A stretch of 64,000 bases of DNA, taken from NCBI GenBank assembly GCA_937981955.1, contig CALJNA010000029.1:1-64000 (forward strand), written 5' to 3'. Shown here one piece after another: positions 28,071 to 39,205 of the stretch (position 1 is its first letter; every line of letters starts with the position of its first letter). The translations under genes and the position numbers were made by a program. The notes under the pieces are model-generated. The model did no database searches. It was not told where the DNA came from and saw nothing but the letters and a program-made list of their open reading frames with translations. This stretch comes from an uncultured Granulosicoccaceae bacterium (lineage in GTDB: Bacteria; Pseudomonadota; Gammaproteobacteria; Granulosicoccales; Granulosicoccaceae).

Positions 28071-29192
28071 TCAGAACGAATGAATCACAGCGTCGGGTTC
28101 GAATGCAAGCCACGCAAAGGCGAAATGCACGCCATGATCAATTTGTTGCAACCGGGAATCTTTGAGTGGGCCACTGGTGGCTCGTCCAAATGCATCCCAA
28201 ACACTTCCGGTAACAAGGTCCGTCAACTTCCCATCGATTAGCTGGAACTCCAGCGTGTCGTCATTCAATGTTGCGGAGAACGCGGCAGCAGAAGGTGTTT
28301 TTCTGGATTCGCCGATTTTACTTTTATCCAAGGCCGATTGGGCGGATGACGTTGCGATGACAACGACCGGTTTACCGTCATACATGATGTTTAATACCGG
28401 GTTGTCCTCGAGTTTGGATGTTGGCAGTAACAACGAAGGCAAGTTATCTGAAGCCAGACTCAGTACGCGCTCCATAGGTGGCAAGCGTTTGTCTTTCGGG
28501 CCGTTGTAAAGAAAAGGGCTGTTGTTGATGTTGTCATAACCCGAATAGGGATTGTTGCCGTAGGGTCTGGCGTGTCCGGTGTTGCGATTCAGGATTTTCC
28601 CGTTGGGATAACTGCTAATGAATGTTTCGTAGGACACGATCTGGCTCGGTAGCTGAACCAGTTTGGTTTTATTGTAATTTCCGATAATGCCTTTTCCGGT
28701 AAATTGTTGCCACCACGATTCTGTTTGCCGGTCGTACATGATCAAGTCACTGTTGCGCAGTCGCCCTGTGGTGCCGAAGTCCAGTACTTCGCCATCAACC
28801 GCGCGATCAAAAACAATCGATGCGTTGCACAATGGACAGAACGTTACCGTAACGGGTGCGCCGTTAACCACGTCGTTAACAATTTCATGATATATCAGAA
28901 TTTGCAGCGGATAAGCACGAGCATCATCGTCACTGACAAACGCAACCACCGGCTCTTGTGCACCGAGCCATTCCTGTACTTCCGAAGCAGTCGAAAAGTC
29001 AGGTTTATCGATTGATGGAATACCGTCTTTTGGCGGACCACCTGAAAGGATGGTGTTTAATTCAACTGACCGATTGTCAAAGTCGGTTTTTGGAAATTCA
29101 CCTTTTGGGAGGAATCCAGCGGACTGCGCAGCAACACTGCCAACAAAAAGACCAGCGGTTAGGAAGCATAAGAGTCTGGTCATTTGCTGCAA
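28071..29192 (-). CDS. DUF3179 domain protein
   Basis: 'DDARAYPLQILIYHEIVNDVVNGAPVTVTFCPLCNASIVFDR' is the DUF3179 signature region. Signal peptide present. Confidence 0.85.
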   Translation of the reverse strand: MQQMTRLLCFLTAGLFVGSVAAQSAGFLPKGEFPKTDFDNRSVELNTILSGGPPKDGIPSIDKPDFSTASEVQEWLGAQEPVVAFVSDDDARAYPLQILIYHEIVNDVVNGAPVTVTFCPLCNASIVFDRAVDGEVLDFGTTGRLRNSDLIMYDRQTESWWQQFTGKGIIGNYNKTKLVQLPSQIVSYETFISSYPNGKILNRNTGHARPYGNNPYSGYDNINNSPFLYNGPKDKRLPPMERVLSLASDNLPSLLLPTSKLEDNPVLNIMYDGKPVVVIATSSAQSALDKSKIGESRKTPSAAAFSATLNDDTLEFQLIDGKLTDLVTGSVWDAFGRATSGPLKDSRLQQIDHGVHFAFAWLAFEPDAVIHSF

Positions 29193-29354
29193 CTGAATAG
29201 CTATCGGTAACTGCGTTAGACATGCAATGTCACTTTAGTTCGATAGGTTATACGAGTTTATGCGCGCATTGGCATAACAAAGTTTCGCTCACTGCTCAGA
29301 TGGGATGATTGGTTAGGTTGGATATAACGGGGAAGGGTGGAGCAATAAAACGAA

Positions 29355-29385
29355 GTGAACGGGGAGCGTATCGCTCCCCGTTCAC
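29355..29385 (-). terminator. Terminator hairpin downstream of the OmpA-like gene
   Basis: GTGAACGGGGAGCG-tat-CGCTCCCCGTTCAC, 14-bp perfect stem. On - it is followed by TTCGTTTTATT. Confidence 0.8.
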
Positions 29386-29394
29386 TGGTACTAC

Positions 29395-30054
29395 TTAGTT
29401 CTGTGTAACGCTTTTCGCAGTTACCTGAACTTCAACTCGGCGGTTAGCCTGACGGCCTTCTGCAGTTGAGTTGGTTTCACGAGGTACCGACTCACCCATG
29501 CCTTGAGACGCAACGTCTACGTCTGGGTATGCAGCTTCAAGATACGCGGCAACAGTTGCTGCGCGTCGCTCAGAGAGGTCCTGGTTGTAGCTTTCAGAAC
29601 CACGGCTGTCGGTGTGGCCTGTCACGTAGATCGCAGTGACTTCCTGGAAACGCTCCAGTTGAACCAACAGATCGGCTAATGCTTGCTCGCCTTCACCATT
29701 CAAAGTATCTGAATTGGTATCGAACAATGCTTTTCCACCCAAAGTAGCGATAGAAACGATGTCTTCCTTCTTAGGCTCTGGCTCTGGTGCTTTAACTTCT
29801 GGTTCTGGCTCAGGCTCTGCTGCTGCTTCACGGCCCTCACAGCCGTCGTTGGTGTTGTCTTCTGAGTAACCACCGAGGATCAGGCATTCACCCAACCCGG
29901 TAACGATTGCGTTGCCTCCGGCAGATACCAGACCGTTAGCAGCATCACCATCTACTGCGATGTCTCCACCGAGTGCTTTTTCGTGTGCGAACACGGCGCT
30001 GCTGCCCAAAAGCAAGGCTGCGACTGAACTGACCACTATGACTTTTTTATTCAT
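29395..30054 (-). CDS. OmpA-family C-terminal peptidoglycan-binding protein
   Basis: Signal peptide, EPEPEP linker, OmpA-like 'VTGHTDSRGSESYNQDLSERRAATVAAYL...NRRVEV'. Confidence 0.9.
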   Translation of the reverse strand: MNKKVIVVSSVAALLLGSSAVFAHEKALGGDIAVDGDAANGLVSAGGNAIVTGLGECLILGGYSEDNTNDGCEGREAAAEPEPEPEVKAPEPEPKKEDIVSIATLGGKALFDTNSDTLNGEGEQALADLLVQLERFQEVTAIYVTGHTDSRGSESYNQDLSERRAATVAAYLEAAYPDVDVASQGMGESVPRETNSTAEGRQANRRVEVQVTAKSVTQN

Positions 30055-30429
30055 CTCTAGCTCCCACTAGTTGACAGATTTTCGAATTTCGTTTGTCCTG
30101 CAAATGGTATGACAACTTTTGTTGCCCTACCGACCGTTACGCCGCATCCACTGGATACTGATCTCGCCCGCCATTGCCGTTGCCGATATTTGCATATCGA
30201 CCAACATTGACACCTGCCAGCGATAACCCGCTGACTCATTTCCAGACTATTGGCACCGGAAACTTGTTGTATTTTTGTCTGTTATAGCGGCAATACGGCG
30301 AATTGTAAACACAAACAGGGCATGATGTGTGTGAAAAATACAACAAGTACCCTTTGGATTACAAGCGCTTTCCGTGATTGAAGTGTAGGCTATCTGGCTC
30401 TCAAGGGAAGGAATATTCAAGGAAAAGTC

Positions 30430-31209
30430 ATGAAAATTGGCCATGGAAGGCCTGAATTGCCCGATCTGTATCGACGGTTTCTGTCCTGTATGCCGCGGTT
30501 TTGTTGTTTTTGCCACCGAAAAACCGGATCCGGGTTGGATATCTGCCGATTCTGCTATCAGCATTTTCCTTCAATCGTGCAAATTTCAGCCAAAAAAAGC
30601 ACGGCGCTTTGCCTCAGATGTGGTTCGTCGTGGCCTGCGACAGTTGAGCGGCAAAAATGCGTCATTTGCGACAAATATCAGACGGCAATTGAGCGCATAG
30701 TGGCCGCTTTTCGTTACGGTTTCCCCATTGATCATTTGATTGGTCGATTGAAATATGCCCAGCACCTGCCAACTGGTCATTTATTAGGCAATCTCCTGGC
30801 TGAAAAAATCAGATGTTCGCTCGAACCACCCGATTTTCCAGATTGCCTGCTGCCGGTACCGCTTCATCAGCATCGTTATTGTGAGCGTGGATTCAATCAA
30901 TCCGTTGAAATTGCTCGAGGCTGCGGTGCCGCACTCGATATTCCGGTAATGCCCGATGCGGTCGGACGCCGTTTTAACACAGGCTCATTGGCTGGGTTGT
31001 CGCGTGCCGAGCGGGGTGTTCAGATTCGAGGCGCATTCCGGGTCAGCGATCGGTTGCGTGGATGTAGCGTTGCGATTGTTGATGATGTGCTGACCACCGG
31101 GGCCACCTCAGGCGAACTGGCGACGGAGCTCATGGACTCCGGCGTCCAAAGTATTCAGCTGTGGGTGGTTGCGCGAACGCCGGTTACCGGCAACGACGGT
31201 GGTTCCTGA
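30430..31209 (+). CDS. ComF family phosphoribosyltransferase-like protein
   Basis: N-terminal CxxC zinc-ribbon-like Cys pairs, 'VAIVDDVLTTGATSGEL' PRPP-binding motif. Start may be 30490. Confidence 0.9.
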   Translation: MKIGHGRPELPDLYRRFLSCMPRFCCFCHRKTGSGLDICRFCYQHFPSIVQISAKKSTALCLRCGSSWPATVERQKCVICDKYQTAIERIVAAFRYGFPIDHLIGRLKYAQHLPTGHLLGNLLAEKIRCSLEPPDFPDCLLPVPLHQHRYCERGFNQSVEIARGCGAALDIPVMPDAVGRRFNTGSLAGLSRAERGVQIRGAFRVSDRLRGCSVAIVDDVLTTGATSGELATELMDSGVQSIQLWVVARTPVTGNDGGS

Positions 31210-32843
31210 ATCAGCATGCGCTGCAATGCGTCGGGCAGCGCCGCCTGATCGAGTTGTACTCCAGTCGACAGGATGCCATCGAGTTCATTAATTCTTTGTT
31301 GTCGATCATCGCTTAATTGTGTCAGCGTCTGATCGACTTGCTGACGAATTTCGTCGGCAATGCGTGCAACCCCCGATCGCACACCTCGGGCTGCGGCTTT
31401 TTCGGTGGACGGTTTGAGTTTGATAAACAAAACCGTAGGCACCAGCCAGGCAAGCCCGAGTAGAAGTGCTGCGTTAACAACAAAGTTACCGCTAAGATAA
31501 ATTCCGGGATCGTTTGCACCGAGGCGGAACACATTAACCACTCTGAAGCCTATCCATCCCATCGCTGCCAGTGGTAACAGCCAGCAGAACCATCCAAGCA
31601 CTCGATGCAAGGTGCGCTGAGTACTTGTGCCAGGTGCTGCGATGGACTCCTGTATTGCGGCTTGCAACTGATCAGTCGCGCGCTCACGCCAAGTGGGTTT
31701 CAAGGCATTGACCGGTTGCTGGATGGCGCTGATGGCCACACCGGCTCCGGTTGCCTGTTGTGCAAAGCCATCAACAGATTCATCGATTCGGTCGAAGAAG
31801 GCATCATCGAGAATTTGACTAATCGCCTCGTCAGGCGGTCTGGTCATTGATGCCGTGTTTGTTTTGCCGCGCATCTTTGCATACAAGCTGGCCAGAAATC
31901 CTTGTTCCTGATCAGCGTAGTGGGCAGCCACGGGTGGTACTTTCCAGTCGATTGAGTCGCTTAACTCACCAGCCGTGGTTTGCCAATGCGTTTCCCATTG
32001 GGGTGAAAGAGCGGCCAGCTTTTCTGGTGTGCTCATGTTCGCGCGTAAATTGTCAGTAACGCTTCGAATTTGTTTGAGCCGTTGTACAACACCGCGAGAT
32101 TCCAGCTGTTCTATAAGTTGCTGGTCGGCCAGTGAATTGAGCGTATCGCTCAATGCATCAAATTCATCGTTGCCTCTATTGCCGTTGTCGCTGCTGTCGG
32201 TGCAAAACAAATGTGGATTGGACAATCCGGCAGAGACCAGCAAGTTGTGAAAGTCGCTGCGTTGTTGTTCATCCCCTCTGTCCCAATGGTTGATAACGAA
32301 AACCCAGGCGTGCTGTGTTCCGTGTTCCAGTAACAGACGCCATCCGTTGTCGTCGCGGTAGCGCTCAGGGCTGACTACGTAGACCACCACATCAATATGA
32401 GGAAGCCAGTGTTCTACCAGGTGTCGATTGGATTCTTCCACACTGTCAAAGTCAGGCATGTCAATCCACAGAACAGAGCGATACTGATTGTTCTGGTGTG
32501 TTTCGGTGCGCATGCGCTGCATAGGAAATTCGGCAGGTAGGTTAGCCAGCGTTACAGATTCATGGACATAGATCGTTATTTCGCGTGACGTGGGTCGCTC
32601 CACACTGGTGCGAGCAACTGCCGCTCCGGCGAAGCGATTCATTAACGTGCTTTTTCCAACACCGGTACCACCAAAAAAACCAACCACTAATGGACGATTG
32701 GGTTTGTCGAATAAGGAGCCGGGTGTAGCGGTGGTGGTCGCGTCGATGGAATGTACAGCCCGCTCGTTTAACCAGCCTTTGGCATTTGCGTCGAGCGCCC
32801 AGCTTTTCAGATCGGTTTGCAGGTGTGATAACAGGTCGGACAT
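31155..32843 (-). CDS. P-loop GTPase with C-terminal transmembrane helices
   Basis: G1 [13 protein letters not shown]3-like [11 protein letters not shown]4-like VINHWD, two hydrophobic helices near the C-terminus. The ORF can extend to a TTG at 32879. Confidence 0.8.
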   Translation of the reverse strand: MSDLLSHLQTDLKSWALDANAKGWLNERAVHSIDATTTATPGSLFDKPNRPLVVGFFGGTGVGKSTLMNRFAGAAVARTSVERPTSREITIYVHESVTLANLPAEFPMQRMRTETHQNNQYRSVLWIDMPDFDSVEESNRHLVEHWLPHIDVVVYVVSPERYRDDNGWRLLLEHGTQHAWVFVINHWDRGDEQQRSDFHNLLVSAGLSNPHLFCTDSSDNGNRGNDEFDALSDTLNSLADQQLIEQLESRGVVQRLKQIRSVTDNLRANMSTPEKLAALSPQWETHWQTTAGELSDSIDWKVPPVAAHYADQEQGFLASLYAKMRGKTNTASMTRPPDEAISQILDDAFFDRIDESVDGFAQQATGAGVAISAIQQPVNALKPTWRERATDQLQAAIQESIAAPGTSTQRTLHRVLGWFCWLLPLAAMGWIGFRVVNVFRLGANDPGIYLSGNFVVNAALLLGLAWLVPTVLFIKLKPSTEKAAARGVRSGVARIADEIRQQVDQTLTQLSDDRQQRINELDGILSTGVQLDQAALPDALQRMLIQEPPSLPVTGVRATTHS

Positions 32844-32866
32844 TGCACTGTGTTGCAGTTGAGAAA

Positions 32867-34783
32867 ATGGATCCAGCAATTTATGCAGGATACACCGATA
32901 ATGGTCCTATGCGTGATGCGAATGCAACAAGTAGTGAAACAGCGTTAACACCGGATGAGGTCTTCAAACGATCGAACGCGGCGTGCATGCGTTCGCTAGC
33001 CAGCGATGCTGAACTGGCCGTTGAGCTGCAGCAAGCGACCACGGCGTTGAGCCTGGGGTTAAAAGCGCCAACATTGCGAGCACCTGTCGATAACGTGTCG
33101 CAGCAGGCCATGCTGCGTGGTGTGGGTGATGCCATTGCTTTGCTTGGTGCCTATCACGATGCATCCCTGCACCAGCAATTGTTGCCGGAGAAGTCCCGGG
33201 AGCAAAGCCTGTTCAATGCACTGGAGCGGATCCGTTGCGAATCGCTGGGTGCCATTCATTACAAAGGGGTCGCCAAAAACCTTACCTGGTTGCATCACCG
33301 AACACATACGCTGGAATCGGTACGATCTTATAGCGGCATTGAACAGCTGGCATTGGCGCTTGAGTGTATGGCGCGCCAGTTTCTGACCGGGGAAGCTGTA
33401 CCTGCCTCGTTGCATTCATTGGTTGAGCAGTGGCGATCGGCGATAGAGGCACGGGCGGCAAATAGTTTTAGTGAACTTGCAAAAACGCAAACAGATCAAA
33501 GTGCTTACGCAGCGGTTGTGCTTAAACTCATAAAAAAAATCGATGTGCAATCATTGGTTTCGAGTAGTGAGCCAGAACCTTCAGCCGATGTGCAGGCGAT
33601 AGAACCAGCGCCGGAGGAGCGTGATGAGTCCAACGATTCGGTTTTGGAAACGCCCGATCAGGAGCAGGAAGCGCTAATGGAACAGGCAGCTGCCGATGCC
33701 ATGCGTGAAGAATTAGAAGAGCAGAAAGACAGTATTCAAAGCGCAGCTGATGATGCAGATGAGCCGGGTTCTACTCATCCGAATAAAGATGCACCGGTGA
33801 GCAGTGAAACTGAAAGTAATGGCTCTGCTGAGTTAATTGGTGGGGTTGGCTACAGTGTGTTCACTTCCGATCACGATGAAATTGTGACCGCCACGGACTT
33901 AAGCAGTGATGCTGAACTAACCGAGTTGCGCGAAAGACTTGATGAGCAGATAGAACGTCATTCCAGTTTGGTTGGTAGATTATCCGGTCGATTACAAAGG
34001 TTGCTTATGGCTGAGCAACAAAGGCATTGGGTGTTCGATCTTGATGAAGGGCATCTTGATACATCGCGACTGACACGTGTCGTTACTCAGCCTTTATCAG
34101 CACTGTCGTTCAAGGCAGAAAGTGAGCTTAAATTCAAAGACACAACAATCACTCTATTATTGGATAATTCGAAATCGATGCTGGGTAAGCCAATAACCAT
34201 TGCAGCATCGTGTGCAGATTTACTGGCCCGCACTCTCGAACGGTGTGGTGTCAGTGTTGAGATACTTGGGTTTACCACAACCGAATTGCATGGCGGCGTG
34301 TGCGTTGAGCAATGGCAAAACAGTGGTGCGCAAACTAATCCTGGTCGTTTGAACGGACTGCGACACATTATCTACAAAGCAGCAGATGTTCCTTACAGAA
34401 GCGCCAGAAAAGGCCTGGGTTTGATGCTAAGAGGGGACATTCTGAAGCAGAACATTGATGGTGAGGCATTGTTATGGGCTCGATCGCGTATAAAGCGGCG
34501 ACCGGAACAACGCAAAATCATTATGATGATTTCAGACGGTGCACCAATTGATACCAGCACCATGTCTGCCAACCCGGGAAATTATCTGGTTGATCATTTG
34601 CACCAGGTTATAGCTGATATCCAGAGTGATGCAGATGTTGAACTGGTTGCCATTGGCATTGGTCACGATGTGTCGGTTTATTACGATCACTCGATTACCA
34701 TCTATGATGTAAAAAAACTTGGTCGTGCCATGTTGGCTCAGCTCAGCGATTTATTTCGCGACAAAGCGGGCAAGGGCTCGTGA
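32867..34783 (+). CDS. CobT-like VWA domain protein
   Basis: C-terminal VWA with MIDAS DNSKS and '[33 protein letters not shown]...[16 protein letters not shown]', characteristic of CobT. N-terminal region is also CobT-like. Acidic central linker. Confidence 0.85.
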   Translation: MDPAIYAGYTDNGPMRDANATSSETALTPDEVFKRSNAACMRSLASDAELAVELQQATTALSLGLKAPTLRAPVDNVSQQAMLRGVGDAIALLGAYHDASLHQQLLPEKSREQSLFNALERIRCESLGAIHYKGVAKNLTWLHHRTHTLESVRSYSGIEQLALALECMARQFLTGEAVPASLHSLVEQWRSAIEARAANSFSELAKTQTDQSAYAAVVLKLIKKIDVQSLVSSSEPEPSADVQAIEPAPEERDESNDSVLETPDQEQEALMEQAAADAMREELEEQKDSIQSAADDADEPGSTHPNKDAPVSSETESNGSAELIGGVGYSVFTSDHDEIVTATDLSSDAELTELRERLDEQIERHSSLVGRLSGRLQRLLMAEQQRHWVFDLDEGHLDTSRLTRVVTQPLSALSFKAESELKFKDTTITLLLDNSKSMLGKPITIAASCADLLARTLERCGVSVEILGFTTTELHGGVCVEQWQNSGAQTNPGRLNGLRHIIYKAADVPYRSARKGLGLMLRGDILKQNIDGEALLWARSRIKRRPEQRKIIMMISDGAPIDTSTMSANPGNYLVDHLHQVIADIQSDADVELVAIGIGHDVSVYYDHSITIYDVKKLGRAMLAQLSDLFRDKAGKGS

Positions 34784-36483
34784 CCAACGAGCAAAAGCTT
34801 GTCGTTGTGCAAATTGCTACTCAATGCTGAAAGCCTGTCGCCCAATTCTTTTTCGAGTAAGGCAGAATCTATTAGTGCCTGCTGCTCACTCTTAAGTTGT
34901 TTTTTGGCGCGCTGCATATATTGGCCAAGAACACTTTCAGTTAGCAGGGTAGTTATCGACAACATGGCTGGTGCGATAACAAGATCGGCTGCTGCAAGAC
35001 CGCCCGACTTCACAGCCAGAACAACGGCTGCTGCATCGGTGGAAACTCTGGCGGCCCGCAAAGTATTTAGCAGAGCCGGTTGATCTTGTAATTGGCCGTA
35101 AAGTTGTTGTGCAGCCTCTTCAATTCGCGGTTCGAATTCTTTACGAATCTCAGTTGCTCTTTTTGTATAACGTTCGCGAATTACTGACTTTTGTTCGGTC
35201 ATGGCTTGCTGCATGCTAGACCAGTACAGCTGTGTGTTTTCATTCTCCTGCTGCTCAATCAGTATGCGACCCTGCAGAGTGGTTAGTGATTGTTCCAGAA
35301 TCAGATCCAGTACTTCGAGTTCCTGGTCGGCAGGTTCGGTATCTCGCTTGGTTATGGAGCGGCCCAGCCCGAGCAGTTTTCTGGCTGGCCAGGTAACAAC
35401 ATTGCGCGTGGTTGATAGCGTTCCCGCCAGACCCGGTATTTCAAGCAGCGTGAGTAGTTCTGCAATGGCTTTATTGAACGTGTCGTATTTTTGCGGGTTA
35501 TTCAGATAGCGGGTGGCATAGCGCTCTTTTGCATCATCTATAGCCGCATCAACAGCGCGTTGCCAGCTATCGCGGGCGTCTGATTCAAGTTCAATCGGAG
35601 CCATCCAGTTTGGCCAGTGGTGTTCAATAAACTGATTAATATGTTGATTCTGTCCGGAGCGATCTACCTGTTCAGTGCACCGTTGCAGTGTGTCAGAAAA
35701 CGCAGAACGAGTATTGGCGTCGATATTGATACTGTGTGCATTTTTGTCTTGCCTCGAGAACGGCAGCGTAATAATGTCCGGCGACTGTGCTTCAAACTGT
35801 TCCAGATAACGTTGCTGAAACGAATCGATAACGGTTTGCCGGTCTGTCTCATCCAGCTTGTTTATGCAGATGAACAATGGTTTGCCGAGACGCCTGACCA
35901 GCCGAAGCATATCCCAGACGCTTTTATCTGCATATTTGTCTTTGCTGACCATTAGCACGAGTACATCGGCCATGGCTATTGCTTGCAATACTGAGCCGCG
36001 ATAGCCGCTTGATTCTATTGAATCAAAGTCGGGTGAGTCCCACACGACGCCTGCACTGATCAGGCTTTGTGCTCCGGCCTTTACAGGTTCAAGTAAATAC
36101 TGATTCAGATTTTCATTGCTGAGCTCTGACGAATGTGCACGCGTTAGCGGTAGCATCAATTCGGTGAGCGGTTCCAGCTGGGCATCATCAACACCAGCTG
36201 CGAAGCCCTGAGCATGCACGGTGTAACCGGCAAGCGCGCTGATACCGGCAGCATTGGTATCAAGGATGAGATTGCATAGTGTGCTTTTACCGGCCTGTGT
36301 TGGGCCGATGATAACGATCTGCATTGGGTGTTGCGGGAACCTGGTGTTCAGAACCTGCTTATCCAAAGCCGCATCGGCAAGGCGTAAAGTATTGTATCCG
36401 TCTACCAGTTCAATGGCACCATTGCCGCCAGCGTTTATTGCACGGCTATACCTTGCCAGCAGATCAGCAACCGATTTATTCAC
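34738..36483 (-). CDS. P-loop GTPase (dynamin-like/Era-like)
   Basis: G1 [12 protein letters not shown]3-like [11 protein letters not shown]4 INKLDE. GTG start overlapping the ubiA stop (GTGA). Confidence 0.8.
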   Translation of the reverse strand: MNKSVADLLARYSRAINAGGNGAIELVDGYNTLRLADAALDKQVLNTRFPQHPMQIVIIGPTQAGKSTLCNLILDTNAAGISALAGYTVHAQGFAAGVDDAQLEPLTELMLPLTRAHSSELSNENLNQYLLEPVKAGAQSLISAGVVWDSPDFDSIESSGYRGSVLQAIAMADVLVLMVSKDKYADKSVWDMLRLVRRLGKPLFICINKLDETDRQTVIDSFQQRYLEQFEAQSPDIITLPFSRQDKNAHSINIDANTRSAFSDTLQRCTEQVDRSGQNQHINQFIEHHWPNWMAPIELESDARDSWQRAVDAAIDDAKERYATRYLNNPQKYDTFNKAIAELLTLLEIPGLAGTLSTTRNVVTWPARKLLGLGRSITKRDTEPADQELEVLDLILEQSLTTLQGRILIEQQENENTQLYWSSMQQAMTEQKSVIRERYTKRATEIRKEFEPRIEEAAQQLYGQLQDQPALLNTLRAARVSTDAAAVVLAVKSGGLAAADLVIAPAMLSITTLLTESVLGQYMQRAKKQLKSEQQALIDSALLEKELGDRLSALSSNLHNDKLLLVGHEPLPALSRNKSLS

Positions 36484-37367
36484 GAGCTGACGCCCGGCTT
36501 AATCAAGTAGTCGATAACCAATCCAATAAAAACGGTCATACCCAGATAATGGTTGTTCAAAAAAGCCCTTATACATTGTTCCGGGTCACGTGTCTGGGTG
36601 ATTCTGTTCTGAAAAACAACGAAACCACTTGCACCGACCAGGCTAAGATTGTAAATAGCTCCACGACCATAGCTGAGCCCAACAAAAAACAGTATTACCA
36701 GTACCAGTAACTGCAAACAGAAAACGATCTTCAGTTCGTTGTTGCCAAACAGAATAGCTGTGGATTTCATGCCCATTTTTATATCGAAATCGCGGTCAGC
36801 AACGGCGTATACAGTGTCATAGGCAATTGCCCAGATGACCGCCGCCAGAAACAGGCACCAGGCTAAAAATGGCACGCTGTTGATTTGCGCGGCAAAGGCC
36901 ATAGGTACTGCAAAAGCGAAGGCGAGTCCCAGAAACGCTTGCGGCCAATAGGTGATGCGTTTGGTAAATGGATAAACAACGGCAAGTGCCAGCGCCACGA
37001 AAGACATCATGACAGTGAGTTTGTTGGTAAACAACACCAATATGAACGCGAAGAGCATTAATATTACCGCAGCGGCAAGTGCCTCGGTTGGTGTCAATGC
37101 TCCGGTTGCCAGTGGTCTTTCGCTGGTTCGGGCAACATGAGCATCAAGGTCGCGGTCTGCATAGTCATTGATCGCGCATCCTGCCGAGCGAGTCAATATG
37201 GTGCCCAGGACGAAAATGATCAGATTTGATATGTCGGGTACACCTTCCGCTGCAAACCACAAAGCCCACATCATGGGCCACAGCAAAAGGTAGATTCCGA
37301 TAGGGCGGTTCAGTCGGGTCAGCGAAACGTAGTGTGGTAGTTTGTCGCGTATCGGATAATCGATCAC
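36480..37367 (-). CDS. ubiA: 4-hydroxybenzoate polyprenyltransferase
   Basis: 'RLNRPIGIYLLLWPMMWALWFAAEG' and 'CAINDYADRDLDAHVARTSERPLATG' UbiA motifs. Confidence 0.95.
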   Translation of the reverse strand: MIDYPIRDKLPHYVSLTRLNRPIGIYLLLWPMMWALWFAAEGVPDISNLIIFVLGTILTRSAGCAINDYADRDLDAHVARTSERPLATGALTPTEALAAAVILMLFAFILVLFTNKLTVMMSFVALALAVVYPFTKRITYWPQAFLGLAFAFAVPMAFAAQINSVPFLAWCLFLAAVIWAIAYDTVYAVADRDFDIKMGMKSTAILFGNNELKIVFCLQLLVLVILFFVGLSYGRGAIYNLSLVGASGFVVFQNRITQTRDPEQCIRAFLNNHYLGMTVFIGLVIDYLIKPGVSS

Positions 37368-37495
37368 TCGAATCTCTGCGTTAACGGTGAATACACCGGT
37401 ATAGTAGCTGCTTTGTAAAAATCATGTGTTTTCTGCGTGATTGATTACGGTACCAGTTTTGGAATAACAATCATCTGTAAATGGATAAGTTGAAT

Positions 37496-38845
37496 ATGGC
37501 ATACGATTACGATTTGATAGCAATTGGGGGTGGTAGCGGCGGTATTGCCCTCGTTAATCGTGCAGCAAGCTATGGCGCTCGCTGTTTGATCATTGAACAA
37601 GATGATGTCATGGGTGGCACATGCGTAAACCGTGGATGTGTACCTAAAAAAGCCATGTGGTACAGCGCTGACATGGCGCATGCCATTCGAAACGCACCCG
37701 CATACGGATTTGACGTACCACAGGCCAAATTCGATTGGTCAACGTTTGTTGGCAAACGTCAAAACTATATCGGGAATATCAACAAGTTTTATATTAACTC
37801 ATTTGAAAAGAACGGCGTTGATACCGCATTTGGACACGCCAGGCTCATTGACAAATCGACTATTGATGTCAATGGCAAACAATATTCGGCTGAACGCATT
37901 GCTCTGGCACCCGGTGGCACACCAACTGTGCCGGATATACCTGGAAAAGAACTTGGTATAACCTCCGATGGTTTTTTTGAGCTGCAGAGTCAGCCGGAAA
38001 AAGTATTAGTCCTTGGCGCCGGCTATATTGCAGTAGAACTAGCTGGCATGTTGCAGGCCCTGGGCACAGATGTAACCCTGGGTGTTCGTACGCAAAAATT
38101 CCTGCGCGGTTTTGAAGATATTCTTTATGAAAACCTGGCGGCTGCAATGCAGGCAGATGGCGTTACGATAAGCACCGAATTTACCGCGGCGAAAATTGAA
38201 AAGCTTAATGGCAAGCTTACCGTACATGGAGAAGCAGGCCAGGAGCTGGAAGGTTTCGATGAAGTGATATTTGCTATTGGTCGAACACCTGCAACCAGCG
38301 ATATTGGTCTTAAGGCAGCAGGTGTGGAAGTTAATAGCCGAGGTTATATCCCCGTCAATAAATTTCAGGAAACCAATGTGGCTGGAATATTTGCACTGGG
38401 TGATGTAACCGGGCAAGCAGAACTAACACCCGTTGCCATTGCGGCAGGCCGCCGGATGGCAGACCGTATTTACGACGGACAAACTGATCGCCATTTAAGC
38501 TATGAGAATATTGCCACTGTGGTTTTCAGTCATCCGCCCATTGGTACTATCGGTTTAACCGAGGCGCAAGCACGGGAGCAGTATGGCGATGAAGTCAACA
38601 CGTACAACACCAGCTTTAATCCAATGTACATGGCTTTCACCGACCATAAAGTGAAAACCGCCATGAAGCTGGTGGTCGTTGGCAAAGAAGAGCGAGTGGT
38701 CGGTTGTCATATGATCGGTCTGGCTGTCGATGAAATGTTGCAGGGCTTTGCTGTCGCCATCAGCATGGGGGCAACCAAGCGCGATCTGGACGATACGGTT
38801 GCCATCCATCCGACCAGCGCGGAAGAACTGGTTACCATGCGATAG
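37496..38845 (+). CDS. gor: Glutathione-disulfide reductase
   Basis: FAD-binding GGGSGGIA, redox [14 protein letters not shown]-terminal [12 protein letters not shown]. Confidence 0.95.
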   Translation: MAYDYDLIAIGGGSGGIALVNRAASYGARCLIIEQDDVMGGTCVNRGCVPKKAMWYSADMAHAIRNAPAYGFDVPQAKFDWSTFVGKRQNYIGNINKFYINSFEKNGVDTAFGHARLIDKSTIDVNGKQYSAERIALAPGGTPTVPDIPGKELGITSDGFFELQSQPEKVLVLGAGYIAVELAGMLQALGTDVTLGVRTQKFLRGFEDILYENLAAAMQADGVTISTEFTAAKIEKLNGKLTVHGEAGQELEGFDEVIFAIGRTPATSDIGLKAAGVEVNSRGYIPVNKFQETNVAGIFALGDVTGQAELTPVAIAAGRRMADRIYDGQTDRHLSYENIATVVFSHPPIGTIGLTEAQAREQYGDEVNTYNTSFNPMYMAFTDHKVKTAMKLVVVGKEERVVGCHMIGLAVDEMLQGFAVAISMGATKRDLDDTVAIHPTSAEELVTMR

Positions 38846-39047
38846 ATTGGACGACCACCTGACTTTGCACGTCTTATCCGGATTCGGATGCTATTGCTGG
38901 AACACTTAGGCTGGGATCGTGACGTGGTTAACAAATTAGCCGCACCATCCGGATTTATTCGTCAAGGCCCCGGCCTCAAAGCCGTCACTTATAAATGAGT
39001 GCTGTGTCGACTTTTCAGTTGGCATTGGCTCACCTCTTCACATAATG

Positions 39048-39078
39048 GGCTGTGGGAGTACTCCTGCAGCCATTTTTT
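39048..39078 (+). terminator. Intrinsic terminator downstream of gor
   Basis: GGCTGTGGGAGTACTCCTGCAGCC (stem with two G:U wobbles around a perfect GGAGTACTCC core) followed by ATTTTTT. Confidence 0.7.
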
Positions 39079-39205
39079 CCCGCCGTTTCTTCGGCAAGCC
39101 TCAAATAACCTGACTCACCACCTCAACCGATGTGTATAACGGTCGATATTCCCTCTGTAGGACCCAAGTTGCAAGCTTGGACTTAACCATCTGGGAAACA
39201 TCGGT

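Noticed and set aside
32867-34783. CobT-like gene as evidence of local cobalamin biosynthesis
   Set aside because: No other cobalamin genes in the window; the neighbours are GTPases, ComF and ubiA.
38039-38416. 125-aa minus-strand ORF inside gor
   Set aside because: Antisense to a confident glutathione reductase.
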